Below the pieces are notes generated by a model. That model did no database searches and was not told where the DNA came from. It saw only the letters and a list, made by a program, of their open reading frames with translations. A DNA stretch of 64,000 bases from Geodermatophilus amargosae. Its GTDB lineage: Bacteria; Actinomycetota; Actinomycetes; Mycobacteriales; Geodermatophilaceae. Positions 11,826 through 20,178 of this stretch are shown one piece after another (positions within the stretch are counted from its first letter, which is position 1; every line of letters begins with the position of its first letter). A program made the translations under genes and the position numbers. The stretch is taken from NCBI RefSeq assembly GCF_900116515.1, contig NZ_FPBA01000013.1, positions 83,078 through 147,077 on the forward strand, given 5' to 3'.

Positions 11826-13619
11826 TCAGGGCTGCGCGGCGACGGTGCCGTGGACGAGGCGCTCCAGCGCCGCGGCGAGCGCCGTCGCCGGGTCCTGCGG
11901 CAGGTCGCGGGCCCGCCAGGCCACGATGGTGTCAGGGCGGACGAGCAGGGCGCCGCCGGGTGCGACCTCCCGCAGGCGGGGCCAGTCCTCCCCGCTGCGG
12001 ACCGCCGCGTCCGGCCCCACCGCGACGACGTCGACCAGGCCCGCGAGCGGGGACGAGGACGCGGCGAGCGCCTGCTGCCACTGCTCCGCCGCGGTGTCGA
12101 CGACGAGCGCCCACCTCCCGCGACCGACCAGGTCGAGCGTGGAGCGCCGCTGGTCCCCGGCCGTCACCCACGCGTGCGGCAGGTGGTGGCCGGGAGCGGT
12201 CGTGGGCCGGTACACCAGCAGGTCCGAGGGGACGCAGCCCTCGGCCTGCCCGGGCTCGCGGACGACCGTGCCCTGCGGGTAGGACCAGCCGAGCTCGGCG
12301 CCGTGGGCGTGGAACTCCGCGTCGAGGACGTCCATGGCCGCCTGCACCGAGGCCCGCGCGGCGTCGCCGTCGGGACCGTCGTCGAACAGCCGGGCGAGCG
12401 CGGCCCAGCCGGCCGCCGGGCCGGCCGCGGGGTCCAGTCCGAGCGCCACGTCGACGACGCCGCCGTGGGCCTGGAAGTTGGCCAGGGAGTTGGCCGCGAC
12501 GGTCAGCGCGATCGGCCGGCGCTCGGTCTCGTAGCCGTCGAGCAGCGGCTCCAGGTCGGGATCGGCCAGGGCGGCCGCGATCCGCCACGTCAGCGCGTGC
12601 ACGTCCTGGACGCCGGTGTTGAGGCCCAGCGCCCCCCACGGCGGGATGCGGTGCGCGGCGTCGCCGGCCAGGTAGACCCGACCGGACCGGAACCGGTCGG
12701 CGACCACCGAGCGGATGTACCAGTGGCTGATCGAGTGCAGGTCCACCTCGAGGTCGGGCAGGCCGAGCGACCGCGAGATCCGGGCGCGCATGTCGTCGTC
12801 GTCGAAGCGGGCCGGGTCGGTCGGGAGGAAGGCGCAGGCGAACACCCACTCCCGGGACGTGCCGGCCTCGTCCCACGGGCCGAGGTGGTAGAGGTACCCG
12901 CTGCCGATGGACCCGGCGTGGTCGGGGTTGACGAACCAGTGGATAAGCAGGCCGGGGTCGGGCAGGGCGGCGGACAGGTCGGCGCTGAAGTGCGCGCTCA
13001 CCATGTCGAGGAGGTCGGTGGGGCCGGTGTCGCCGATGCCGAGCAGGCCCGCGGCCGTGCGGCCGCCGTCCGCGGCGACCACGTGGTCGGCGACGACGTC
13101 CCCCCGGCGGCCGTCGGTGCTCTCCCAGCTCACGGTGACCGGCCCGGCGTCGGTGTCGGACAGGCCCGTGACCGCGGTGCCGAAGCGGAGCTCGGCCTCG
13201 GGGGCGGCCTCGGCGGCCGCGCGGAGCAGGGGCTCCAGCCGGATCTGCGGCAGCATCGTGTAGCCGCAGGGGCTGGCCGCGGCGTACTCGTCGCGGTACC
13301 GCCCGCCACCCCAGGCGTCGCGGACGGCGATCCGGCGACCGTGGAGGCCGGTCGGCCCCGCGAAGGAGGTGTACCAGCCCGTGCGGCCCACCGTCTCCGG
13401 CGGTGCCGCGTGCCCGCGGACGACGTCCTCGATCCCCAGCGACCGGAACACCTCGATCGTCCGCTGGTTGAGCCCGATGGCCTTGGGGTGCACCGACGTC
13501 CCGGGGTGCCGCTCGAACAGGACGTGCCGCACGCCCAGGCGGCTCAGGAGCAGCGAGGCGGTCAGCCCGACCGGCCCGCCCCCGACGACGGCGACCGGCA
13601 CCCGCTCCGGCGCGGTCAC
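11826..13619 (-). CDS. FAD-dependent aromatic hydroxylase (MhpA/TfdB-like)
   Basis: This 597-residue class A flavin monooxygenase starts at GTG 13619, overlapping the stop of the amidohydrolase gene by four bases. The FAD dinucleotide motif VVGGGPVGLTASLLL lies near residue 12, the DG motif VVAADGGRTA in the middle, and the GD motif GDAAHRIPPWGALGLNTG near residue 325. The last 170 residues form the thioredoxin-like C-terminal domain of the phenol hydroxylase group. Such enzymes use NADPH and O2 to add a hydroxyl ortho to an existing one, giving a catechol-type substrate for ring cleavage. LigBA across the divergent promoter would be the next step. The specific aromatic substrate is not deducible. 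Confidence 0.9.
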   Translation of the reverse strand: MTAPERVPVAVVGGGPVGLTASLLLSRLGVRHVLFERHPGTSVHPKAIGLNQRTIEVFRSLGIEDVVRGHAAPPETVGRTGWYTSFAGPTGLHGRRIAVRDAWGGGRYRDEYAAASPCGYTMLPQIRLEPLLRAAAEAAPEAELRFGTAVTGLSDTDAGPVTVSWESTDGRRGDVVADHVVAADGGRTAAGLLGIGDTGPTDLLDMVSAHFSADLSAALPDPGLLIHWFVNPDHAGSIGSGYLYHLGPWDEAGTSREWVFACAFLPTDPARFDDDDMRARISRSLGLPDLEVDLHSISHWYIRSVVADRFRSGRVYLAGDAAHRIPPWGALGLNTGVQDVHALTWRIAAALADPDLEPLLDGYETERRPIALTVAANSLANFQAHGGVVDVALGLDPAAGPAAGWAALARLFDDGPDGDAARASVQAAMDVLDAEFHAHGAELGWSYPQGTVVREPGQAEGCVPSDLLVYRPTTAPGHHLPHAWVTAGDQRRSTLDLVGRGRWALVVDTAAEQWQQALAASSSPLAGLVDVVAVGPDAAVRSGEDWPRLREVAPGGALLVRPDTIVAWRARDLPQDPATALAAALERLVHGTVAAQP

Positions 13620-15109
13620 CGCTCGCCGGCCAGGTGGCGCTCGAAGGCCTCCTCGCGGGCGGCGTGCGTGGAGTCCGAGCGGTAGTCGGTGTACTGGTAC
13701 GGGTTGTCGAGCACCTCGCCCGAGGGGAGCTCCGGGTCCATCCCCGCCTGCCAGACGTCCTCGCCCATGTCGGCGCGCAGGTGCTCGACGGTGGCCTCGA
13801 CCTCGCGGCGCACGGCCGCCAGGTCGACGCCGACCAGCCGGTGGCCGGACTTCACCACCCGGCCGTCGACCAGCACGGTGTGCACGTCGCCGCGCTGCGC
13901 CTGGAACGCCACGTGGCCGTAGGGGTTGAGGAGGGGGAACGACACCGGCGAGGCGTCGTTCTTGAGCAGGACGACGTCGGCCTTCGCGCCCGGGGTCAGC
14001 CGGCCGAGGTCGTCGCGGCCCAGCGCCGCCGCGCCGCCGCGGGTGGCCCACGAGACGACGTGCTGGGCCCGCAGTGCCAGCTGCGTCACGGTCTCACCCT
14101 TGAGGTGGGCCTCGAAGTGCTCGCGCGAGCGGTCGGCGCCCAGGGTCGTGCGCATCGCGGAGAACAGGTCGCCGCTCCACCACACGCTGGTGTCCATCGA
14201 CAGCGACACCGGGATGCCGTGCGCGCGGACCTGCCAGGTGGGCGGGTAGCCCTGACCGGCGCTCTGCTCGGACTCCGTGGACACCGAGATCGACCCGCCG
14301 GTGGCGGCGATGCGGTGGTAGCTGTCGGGGGAGAGCGAGGCGGCGTGCACGTAGACCGTCTCCGGCGTGGCGAAGCCGTGCTCGTGCATGAGCCGGACGC
14401 CCTCGTCGTTCGTCGCGCCCCAGACGCCGGCGTGCGTGGTCACCGGCAGGCCGAGCTCGCGGGCCACCTCGAACGCCGCCTTCTCGGGGAAGGCCGGGTC
14501 GCCGGTGACGTCGAAGGCGAGCTGGAAGGCGAGCAGGTCGCCTGCGCCGGTGCGGCGGCGCTCGAGGAAGCCCTGCACGGCCGGGTCGGCGGTCCACTCC
14601 CACGGCGCGCCCTGGATGTTGCCGTAGGCGAGCACGTACCGGCCGGGCACCGACTGCAGCGCGTCGACGGCGGCCTCGGCGTGGTCGACCGTCTGCAGCC
14701 CGTGCGACCAGTCGACGACCGTGGTGACCCCGGAGTCGAGCGCCTCGACGGCGGCCAGCCGGTTGCCCGCGGCGACGTCCTCGGGCCGGAAGCGCCGACC
14801 GTGCTCGAGGTAGTACCAGACGAAGTACTGGGTCAGGGACCAGTCGGCGCCGTAGCCGCGCATGGCCGTCTGCCACATGTGCCGGTGGGTGTCGATCATC
14901 CCGGGCATCACGACGCCGTCGGTGGCGTCGACCTCCTGGGTCCCCTCGGGCACCTCCAGCGCGGGTCCGACGGCCGCGATCCGGTCGCCGACCACCAGGA
15001 CGTCGGCGTCGCGCAGCACCGTCCCGGCGTCGTCCATCGTGAGCACGGTGCCGCCGCGCAGGACGACGGGGCGGCCGGCCTGCGGCGCCGGGGACGGGGG
15101 CTGGGTCAT
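13616..15109 (-). CDS. Amidohydrolase (TrzN/AtzA/cytosine-deaminase-like)
   Basis: This is a 497-residue enzyme starting at ATG 15109 after a GAGGAG site. The metal-binding HxH is His75 and His77 in DTHRHMWQ. Further ligands are in TTHAGVWG and YVHAASLS and an Asp in SMDTSVWW, the order seen in the chlorohydrolase/deaminase subfamily. These enzymes hydrolyse C-N or C-Cl bonds on heteroaromatic rings, releasing ammonia, an amine or chloride. It heads the minus-strand operon with the aromatic hydroxylase, so it may deaminate or dechlorinate the ring before hydroxylation. The lack of a Lys after the metal site suggests a mononuclear centre. Confidence 0.88.
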   Translation of the reverse strand: MTQPPSPAPQAGRPVVLRGGTVLTMDDAGTVLRDADVLVVGDRIAAVGPALEVPEGTQEVDATDGVVMPGMIDTHRHMWQTAMRGYGADWSLTQYFVWYYLEHGRRFRPEDVAAGNRLAAVEALDSGVTTVVDWSHGLQTVDHAEAAVDALQSVPGRYVLAYGNIQGAPWEWTADPAVQGFLERRRTGAGDLLAFQLAFDVTGDPAFPEKAAFEVARELGLPVTTHAGVWGATNDEGVRLMHEHGFATPETVYVHAASLSPDSYHRIAATGGSISVSTESEQSAGQGYPPTWQVRAHGIPVSLSMDTSVWWSGDLFSAMRTTLGADRSREHFEAHLKGETVTQLALRAQHVVSWATRGGAAALGRDDLGRLTPGAKADVVLLKNDASPVSFPLLNPYGHVAFQAQRGDVHTVLVDGRVVKSGHRLVGVDLAAVRREVEATVEHLRADMGEDVWQAGMDPELPSGEVLDNPYQYTDYRSDSTHAAREEAFERHLAGER

Positions 15110-15203
15110 GGGGGCTCCTCGGACGCCTCGACACGGACGGACGCCTGTCCGCTGCACGGACACCGACGCCGGACGGCGTCACCCTGTCCGTGACCTGCGC
15201 CAC

Positions 15204-15281
15204 CTGTCAAGCGGCCGGCCTCCCGGTTGACAGCGTGCGGTCGCCCTCCCCAGGATCGGCGGCGACGACGGACGGCCGTCC
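15204..15281. promoter_or_regulatory. Divergent promoter/operator region of the aromatic locus
   Basis: Two TTGACA hexamers face away from each other as the inverted repeat CTGTCAA (15204-15210) and TTGACAG (15227-15233), one for each operon. A perfect 12-bp palindrome, GGACGGCCGTCC, lies at 15270-15281, between the rightward hexamer and the CoA-transferase start. The palindrome is a good candidate IclR operator. Clear -10 hexamers are not visible. Confidence 0.45.
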
Positions 15282-15322
15282 GCTGATCGGTGCAGCACCG
15301 CGGTGAGGAGCTCGAGGCGACG

Positions 15323-16504
15323 ATGACGGCAGGACCCGCCGGAGCCGCACCCCGGGGACCTCTCGCAGGCCTGCTCGTGGCCGACTTCTCCCGCATCCTG
15401 GCCGGCCCCTACGCCACGATGCTGATGGCCGACCTCGGCGCCGAGGTGGTCAAGGTCGAGGGCCCGCGCGGCGACGACACGCGCACCTGGCAGCCGCCGG
15501 TGCGCGAGGACGTGTCGACGTACTACCTCGGCGTCAACCGCAACAAGCGGTCGGTGGCCCTCGACCTCACCGACGAGAGCGACGCCGCCGCCGCCCGCGA
15601 GCTGGCCCGCCGTGCCGACGTCCTGGTCGAGAACTTCAAGCCCGGCGGCCTGGCCCGCTTCGGGCTCGACTTCGAGACCGTCGCGGCGACCAACCCGGCG
15701 GTCGTCTACGCGTCGATCAGCGGCTTCGGCAGCGGGCCCGGCGGACGGTCGCTGCCCGGCTACGACCTCATCGTCCAGGCGATCTCCGGGCTGATGAGCC
15801 TCACCGGGGACCCCGACGGCGATCCCTACCGCGCCGGCGTCGCCGTCTTCGACGTCATGGCCGGGCTGCACGCCACCATCGGCGTGCTCTCGGCCCTCAA
15901 CCACCGGCACGCCACCGGCCGCGGGCAGCACGTCGAGGTGAACCTGCTCTCCAGCGCGCTGTCGGGCCTGGTCAACCAGACCTCGGCGTTCGTGGCCGGC
16001 GACGTCGTCCCGTTCCGGATGGGCAACAGCCACCCGAGCCTGTTCCCCTACGAGCCGCTGCCCTGTTCCGACGGCGACCTGATCGTGACCGCGGGCAACG
16101 ACGGCCAGTTCCGCAAGCTGTGCGACGTGCTCGGGCTCCCCGGGCTGGCCGACGACCCGCGGTTCCTGCACAACGAGGACCGGACCGCCAACCGCGGGGA
16201 GCTGCGCCCGCTGCTGGTCGAGCGGCTCGCCACCCGCACGAAGATGGAGTGGTTCCGCGAGATCATCGCCGCGGGCGTGCCGTGCGGGCCGATCAACACC
16301 ATCGACCAGGGCGTCGCCTTCGCCGAGGAGGTCGGCCTGGACCCCGTCGTGACGGCGGGGGACGGCGACGCGGGGGTCCCCTCGATCCGCAACCCGATCC
16401 GCTTCTCCGACACCGCCGCGGAGTACCGGCTGCCACCGCCCACGCTGGACGAGCACGGCGAGGAGGTCCGCCGCTGGCTGACCGAGGGCGGGGAGACGCC
16501 GTGA
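15323..16504 (+). CDS. CaiB/BaiF class III CoA-transferase
   Basis: The protein is 393 residues from ATG 15323, which has GAGG upstream; an earlier in-frame start at 15290 lacks family similarity. Family III CoA-transferase features are DFSRILAGPYATMLMADLGAE, KRSVALDL, VENFKPG and GYDLI, in which Asp148 is the expected residue forming the aspartyl-CoA thioester. These enzymes move CoA between carboxylic acids without a stable free intermediate. The gene is first in a tightly packed five-gene operon, and its stop overlaps the start of the citryl-CoA-lyase-like gene. This argues that the CoA ester made here is the next protein's substrate. Confidence 0.92.
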   Translation: MTAGPAGAAPRGPLAGLLVADFSRILAGPYATMLMADLGAEVVKVEGPRGDDTRTWQPPVREDVSTYYLGVNRNKRSVALDLTDESDAAAARELARRADVLVENFKPGGLARFGLDFETVAATNPAVVYASISGFGSGPGGRSLPGYDLIVQAISGLMSLTGDPDGDPYRAGVAVFDVMAGLHATIGVLSALNHRHATGRGQHVEVNLLSSALSGLVNQTSAFVAGDVVPFRMGNSHPSLFPYEPLPCSDGDLIVTAGNDGQFRKLCDVLGLPGLADDPRFLHNEDRTANRGELRPLLVERLATRTKMEWFREIIAAGVPCGPINTIDQGVAFAEEVGLDPVVTAGDGDAGVPSIRNPIRFSDTAAEYRLPPPTLDEHGEEVRRWLTEGGETP

Positions 16505-17328
16505 TCGGGCCGCGCGAGTACCCGACCGCGCTGGGCGCCTCGAGCCGGGAGTCGATCACCCTGCTCGGCACCGACCTCGCCCGCGACGTCATGGGCAGCG
16601 TCGGCTTCGGCGAGCTGGCGTTCTGGCTGGCCACCCAGCGCCGGCCGACCCGGGGGGAGACCCGGGTGTTCGAGGCGGTGCTCGCGGCGCTGGCCGACCA
16701 CGGCTTCACCCCGACCGCGATCGTGACCCGGCTGACCTGGCTGTCGGCGCCGGACTCGGTGCAGGGCGCGCTGGCCGCCGGGCTGCTGGGCGGCGGGTCA
16801 CGCTTCCTGGGGGTCACCGAGGACTGCGGCCGGTTCCTGCACGGCGTCCTCACCTCGACGGAGGGCGAGCTGCCCGGGGACGACGCCGGCTGGGACGCCC
16901 TCGCGCTGGAGACGGTGACCGCGCAGCGGACCGCGGGCCGGTTCGTGCCGGGCCTGGGTCACCACGTGCACAAGGACGGCGACCCGCGCACCCCGCGGCT
17001 GTTCGAGATCGCCGCCGAGGAGGGCCTGGTCGGGCCGCACCTGGCGCTGTTCGCCGCGATCGGCCGGGTGCACCCGCAGGTGCTGGGCAAGACGCTGCCG
17101 CTCAACGGCGCCGGCGTGTGCGGGGCCGCGCTGGCAGACCTCGGCCTGCCGCTGGAGCTGCTGCGCGGGTTCGCGCTGCTGGCCCGCACCGCCGGGCTCA
17201 TCGGCCAGCTCGCCGAGGAGCTGCGCCACCCCGTGGCCAACGACGTCTTCCTGTCGGTGGACCTGAACAACCGCTCCGTCGCCCCGGATCCGTACGAGCC
17301 CGACTCACTGGGAGGTCGGCATGGCTGA
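16501..17328 (+). CDS. Citryl-CoA lyase-like (short citrate synthase fold)
   Basis: This 275-residue protein starts at GTG 16501 overlapping the CoA-transferase stop. It carries the short citrate synthase-like pattern: an opening with SSRESITLLGTDL, then GLGHHVHKDGDPRTPRL, corresponding to the His and Asp of the citrate synthase active site, and LPLNGAGVCGAALADLG. Stand-alone proteins of this size are annotated as citryl-CoA lyase, which splits citryl-CoA to acetyl-CoA and oxaloacetate. Placed between a CoA-transferase and an extradiol dioxygenase, it may cleave a CoA ester of a citrate-like ring-cleavage product. That substrate is an inference. Confidence 0.8.
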   Translation: MIGPREYPTALGASSRESITLLGTDLARDVMGSVGFGELAFWLATQRRPTRGETRVFEAVLAALADHGFTPTAIVTRLTWLSAPDSVQGALAAGLLGGGSRFLGVTEDCGRFLHGVLTSTEGELPGDDAGWDALALETVTAQRTAGRFVPGLGHHVHKDGDPRTPRLFEIAAEEGLVGPHLALFAAIGRVHPQVLGKTLPLNGAGVCGAALADLGLPLELLRGFALLARTAGLIGQLAEELRHPVANDVFLSVDLNNRSVAPDPYEPDSLGGRHG

Positions 17329-18184
17329 ACTGGCCGCGGTCATCGCGTCCACCCACCACCCCTTCTACTACCGCGCCAGCACCGCCACCGGCGCGGACCG
17401 GCCGCCGTTCGCCGACGAGTGGGTGGCCAAGATCGAGCGGTTCCGGGAGACCCTGACCCGGGCCGAGCCCGACGTGCTGGTGATGGTGGGCAGCGACCAC
17501 TTCCACCAGCTGTGGCTGGACAACATGCCGCAGTTCCTGGTGGGCAAGGCGCCCTTCTTCGACGCCAACTGGTACAACGAGGAGCGCGAGTTCGGCCTGC
17601 CGCGGATGACGCTGCGCGGCGAGGAGGACCTGGCCGCGCACCTGCTGCGCGACGGCCTGGACCGCGACTTCGACCTGGCCTTCTCCAACGAGCTGCGGAT
17701 CGACCACAGCATCACGTGCCCGATCATCACGCTGCGCCCCCAGGCCGACCTGCCGATCGTGCCGGTCTACACGAACATCTTCGCGCCGCCGCTGCCGCAG
17801 CCGAGGCGGTTCGTGGCCCTCGGCCGCGCGATCCGGGAGATGGTCGAGTCCTGGGAGTCGGACGAGCGGGTCGCCGTCATCGGCACCGGCCACCTCTCGC
17901 TCGAGCTCGGCGGTCCGCGCCAGTTCGGCGAGCACGGCCCGGACCCGGAGTTCGACCGCCGGGCGGTGGAGTGGATCGCCTCCGGGGACATCGAGGGCTG
18001 CCTGGCCGAGGTGTCGCTGGAGTCCCTGCACCACCCCGGCAACGCCACCCACGGGTTCATGGACTTCATGCTGATGATGGGCGTGGCCGGCGAGGGCGCG
18101 AAGGCCGACCACGTCGACACCCTCGACCTGTTCCACACCATGGAGGCGTACTTCACCTGGTACCCGGACGGGGTCCCGGCATGA
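17321..18184 (+). CDS. LigB-type extradiol dioxygenase catalytic subunit
   Basis: The 287-residue protein overlaps the previous gene by eight bases. It belongs to the class III extradiol dioxygenases (LigB/DesB/GalA). Expected non-heme Fe(II) ligands are in ASTHHP (His12 or His13) and SDHFHQ (His60/His62). GTGHLSLEL supplies the conserved His191 that acts as base in LigB. It would open a catechol- or gallate-like ring next to the hydroxyls. Its partner, the small LigA-like subunit, is encoded next with a four-base overlap. Automatic annotation often calls this pair protocatechuate 3,4-dioxygenase, but the fold is the 4,5-type, unrelated to PcaGH. Confidence 0.88.
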   Translation: MAELAAVIASTHHPFYYRASTATGADRPPFADEWVAKIERFRETLTRAEPDVLVMVGSDHFHQLWLDNMPQFLVGKAPFFDANWYNEEREFGLPRMTLRGEEDLAAHLLRDGLDRDFDLAFSNELRIDHSITCPIITLRPQADLPIVPVYTNIFAPPLPQPRRFVALGRAIREMVESWESDERVAVIGTGHLSLELGGPRQFGEHGPDPEFDRRAVEWIASGDIEGCLAEVSLESLHHPGNATHGFMDFMLMMGVAGEGAKADHVDTLDLFHTMEAYFTWYPDGVPA

Positions 18185-18540
18185 GCCGCTACCTGCTGGA
18201 CAAGTTCCTCTTCACCGTCGACCGCGACCCGGCCCTGGTCGAGCGCTACCGCGAGGACCCCGCCGGCACCGTGGCGTGGTGGGAGGCCGAGATGGCCAAC
18301 ACGATCCTCAACTGCACCCCGGCCGAGAAGAGCACCTGGCTGGAGTTCACCGAGGACGAGCGGCGCGCGCTGCGCGAGCACGACCACGTGACGCTGTTCG
18401 AGATGGGCGCCCACCCCTTCCTCACGCTCACGCTGTTCATCGCGATGTTCGAGCGCGACCACGGGCCGCTGGAGTACCAGAAGGCCTACGGGAAGGCGAT
18501 GGAGCACCTGACGCTGCCCTATCCCGACATCAGCACCTGA
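18181..18540 (+). CDS. LigA-type dioxygenase small subunit
   Basis: This 119-residue protein starts at ATG 18181 in the stop of the LigB gene. Hydrophilic and helical, it has LDKFLFTVDRDP and a central NCTPAEKSTWLEFTEDERRALREHD stretch followed by LFEMGAHPFL. These match the alpha subunit of protocatechuate 4,5-dioxygenase, which closes the lid over the LigB active site. In gallate dioxygenases the two domains are fused, so separate subunits place this enzyme nearer the protocatechuate type. Translational coupling with LigB supports an alpha2beta2 complex. Confidence 0.87.
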   Translation: MSRYLLDKFLFTVDRDPALVERYREDPAGTVAWWEAEMANTILNCTPAEKSTWLEFTEDERRALREHDHVTLFEMGAHPFLTLTLFIAMFERDHGPLEYQKAYGKAMEHLTLPYPDIST

Positions 18541-18541
18541 C

Positions 18542-19513
18542 GTGCGCGCCGCCGTCGTCCGGGCGCCCGGGGCGCTCCCGGAGCACGCCGAGCACCCCGA
18601 CCCGGTGGCCGGGCCGGGGCGCAGCCTGGTGCGGGTCACCGCCGCGCCGATCGTGCCGCTGGACCTGCTCTGCGCCTCCGGCACGAGCTACTTCGGCACG
18701 CCGGCGGTGCCCTACGTCCCCGGCGTCCAGGGCGTCGGCGTCGTCGAGGAGTCCGGCCGGCTGCCGGCCGGCACCCGGGTCTGGTTCGCGACGTCGGCCG
18801 GCATGGCGCCCGGCGACGGCGGCCTCGCGCAGCGCTGCGCGGTGGCGGACGACGACCTCGTGCCGCTGACCGCCGACGTGCCCGACGCTGCGGTCGCGGC
18901 CCTCGGCCTGTCGGCGGTGGCCGCGTGGATGGCGCTGACCTGGCGCGGGCGGCTGCAGCCGGGGGAGCGGGTGGTGGTCCTCGGCGCCGGCGGCGCGGTG
19001 GGCCAGGTGGCGGTCGGGGCCGCGCGGGTCCTGGGTGCCGGGCGGGTGGTGGCGGTCTGCCGCTCCGCCGCGGCGCAGGAGCGGGCCCGGGCGGCCGGCG
19101 CCGACGCCGTGGTGCCGGCGGGCGGCGACGTCGACGCGCTCGCGGCCGCGCTGGCCGGGGCGTGCGAGGGCGACGCGGACGTCGTCGTCGACCCGGTGTT
19201 CGGCACCGCGGCCACCGCGGCCTCGCGGGTGCTGGCGCCGGGCGGGCGGCTGGTGAACCTGGGCGGCGCGTCCGGCGACGAGGCGGTGTTCTCCTCGGCG
19301 GTGCTGCGCGGCCGGTCGGCCGAGGTGCTCGGCTACACCAACAACGCGCTCACCCCCGCGCAGCGCCGCAGCGCCCTGGGCGCGGTCCTCGCGGCGGCCG
19401 CCGCCGGCCGGGTCGGCGTGGCGTACGAGACGGTGCCGCTGGCCGACGTCGCCGCTGCCTGGGCGCGGCAGGCCGCGGGCGACGCCGGCGCGCGGCTGGT
19501 CGTCGTCCCCTGA
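18542..19513 (+). CDS. Zinc-independent MDR oxidoreductase (quinone reductase-like)
   Basis: This 323-residue protein begins at GTG 18542, one base after the LigA-like stop, and is the last gene of the operon. It has the medium-chain GroES-like domain, then the nucleotide-binding motif VLGAGGAVGQVAVGAAR and a following CRSAAAQERARAAGADAVV stretch. The catalytic and structural zinc cysteines of alcohol dehydrogenases are absent, so it belongs with NADPH:quinone or enone reductases. In this operon it may reduce an unsaturated or quinoid intermediate of ring cleavage. The role in the pathway is inferred from position only. Confidence 0.85.
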   Translation: MRAAVVRAPGALPEHAEHPDPVAGPGRSLVRVTAAPIVPLDLLCASGTSYFGTPAVPYVPGVQGVGVVEESGRLPAGTRVWFATSAGMAPGDGGLAQRCAVADDDLVPLTADVPDAAVAALGLSAVAAWMALTWRGRLQPGERVVVLGAGGAVGQVAVGAARVLGAGRVVAVCRSAAAQERARAAGADAVVPAGGDVDALAAALAGACEGDADVVVDPVFGTAATAASRVLAPGGRLVNLGGASGDEAVFSSAVLRGRSAEVLGYTNNALTPAQRRSALGAVLAAAAAGRVGVAYETVPLADVAAAWARQAAGDAGARLVVVP

Positions 19514-19528
19514 GGGGGGCTCGTAGCG

Positions 19529-20110
19529 CTAGTGGCTGCGGGGGGCGGCGCGCACGTGCATCCGCTCGCCCTGCGGGCCGTACAGCGCCAGCAGCTCGGC
19601 CGGCCGGTCGTCGGGGTTGCCCATCCAGTGCGGGGTCCGGGTGTCGAACTCGGCCACCTCGCCGGCGGTGAGGACGACGTCGACGTCACCGAGCAGCAGC
19701 CGTAGCCGCCCGGACAGGACGTAGAGCCACTCGTAGCCCTCGTGCGACCGCTGCTCGCCCGGCTCCCCGCCCCAGCGCGGCGGCAGCACCTGCTTGTAGG
19801 CCTGCAGCCCACCGGGCCGGCGGGTCAGCGGGATGAACGTGGCGCCGTGCCGGGTGACCGGCTTGAGGCGCACGCGCGGGTCGCCGGTCTCGGGTGCGTC
19901 GACCAGCTCGTCGAGCGGCACCTGGTGCGCCCGGGCCAGGGGCAGCAGCAGCTCCAGGGTGGGCCGGCGCTGCCCCGACTCCAGCCGGGAGAGCGTCGAC
20001 ACCGAGATGCCGGTGTCCTCCGACAGCGCGGTGAGCGTGGCCCCCCGCCGGCGGCGCAGCTCGCGCAGGCGCGGGCCCACGGCGTCGAGGACGGAGTCGA
20101 GGTCGGTCAC
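19529..20110 (-). CDS. XRE regulator with cupin sensor domain
   Basis: The 193-residue protein has an N-terminal XRE helix-turn-helix (GATLTALSEDTGISVSTLSRLESGQRRPTLELLL) and a C-terminal cupin with EGYEWLYVLSGRLRLLLGD and TPHWMGNPDD. This two-domain type usually represses itself and a divergent gene, with the cupin sensing a small molecule. The divergent gene is the FAD/methyltransferase fusion, 68 bases away, and a perfect 17-bp dyad lies between them at 20120-20136. The gene is convergent with the MDR oxidoreductase, separated by only 15 bases. Confidence 0.92.
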   Translation of the reverse strand: MTDLDSVLDAVGPRLRELRRRRGATLTALSEDTGISVSTLSRLESGQRRPTLELLLPLARAHQVPLDELVDAPETGDPRVRLKPVTRHGATFIPLTRRPGGLQAYKQVLPPRWGGEPGEQRSHEGYEWLYVLSGRLRLLLGDVDVVLTAGEVAEFDTRTPHWMGNPDDRPAELLALYGPQGERMHVRAAPRSH

Positions 20111-20119
20111 GCCGTCCAG

Positions 20120-20136
20120 TTTGCCGTTCTGGCAAA
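20120..20136. promoter_or_regulatory. Operator dyad TTTGCC-N5-GGCAAA
   Basis: A perfect 6-bp inverted repeat around five bases sits between the XRE-cupin gene and the divergent fusion gene, 9 bases from the former's start. A second smaller dyad, TGGCACTGCCA, lies at 20151-20161. The symmetry and location mark it as the regulator's binding site, so both genes should be repressed together. Confidence 0.75.
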
Positions 20137-20178
20137 GGTGTTTGTCAAGGTGGCACTGCCAGGCGCACAGTCGTCGGC

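Noticed and set aside
14094..15203. Minus-strand alternative frame over the amidohydrolase gene
   Set aside because: The amidohydrolase frame holds all metal ligands; the alternative is Arg/Pro-rich shadow sequence.
17321..18540. Protocatechuate 3,4-dioxygenase (PcaGH)
   Set aside because: The His-rich LigB motifs and the LigA-like small subunit are of the extradiol 4,5-type; the Tyr/His iron ligands of PcaH are absent.
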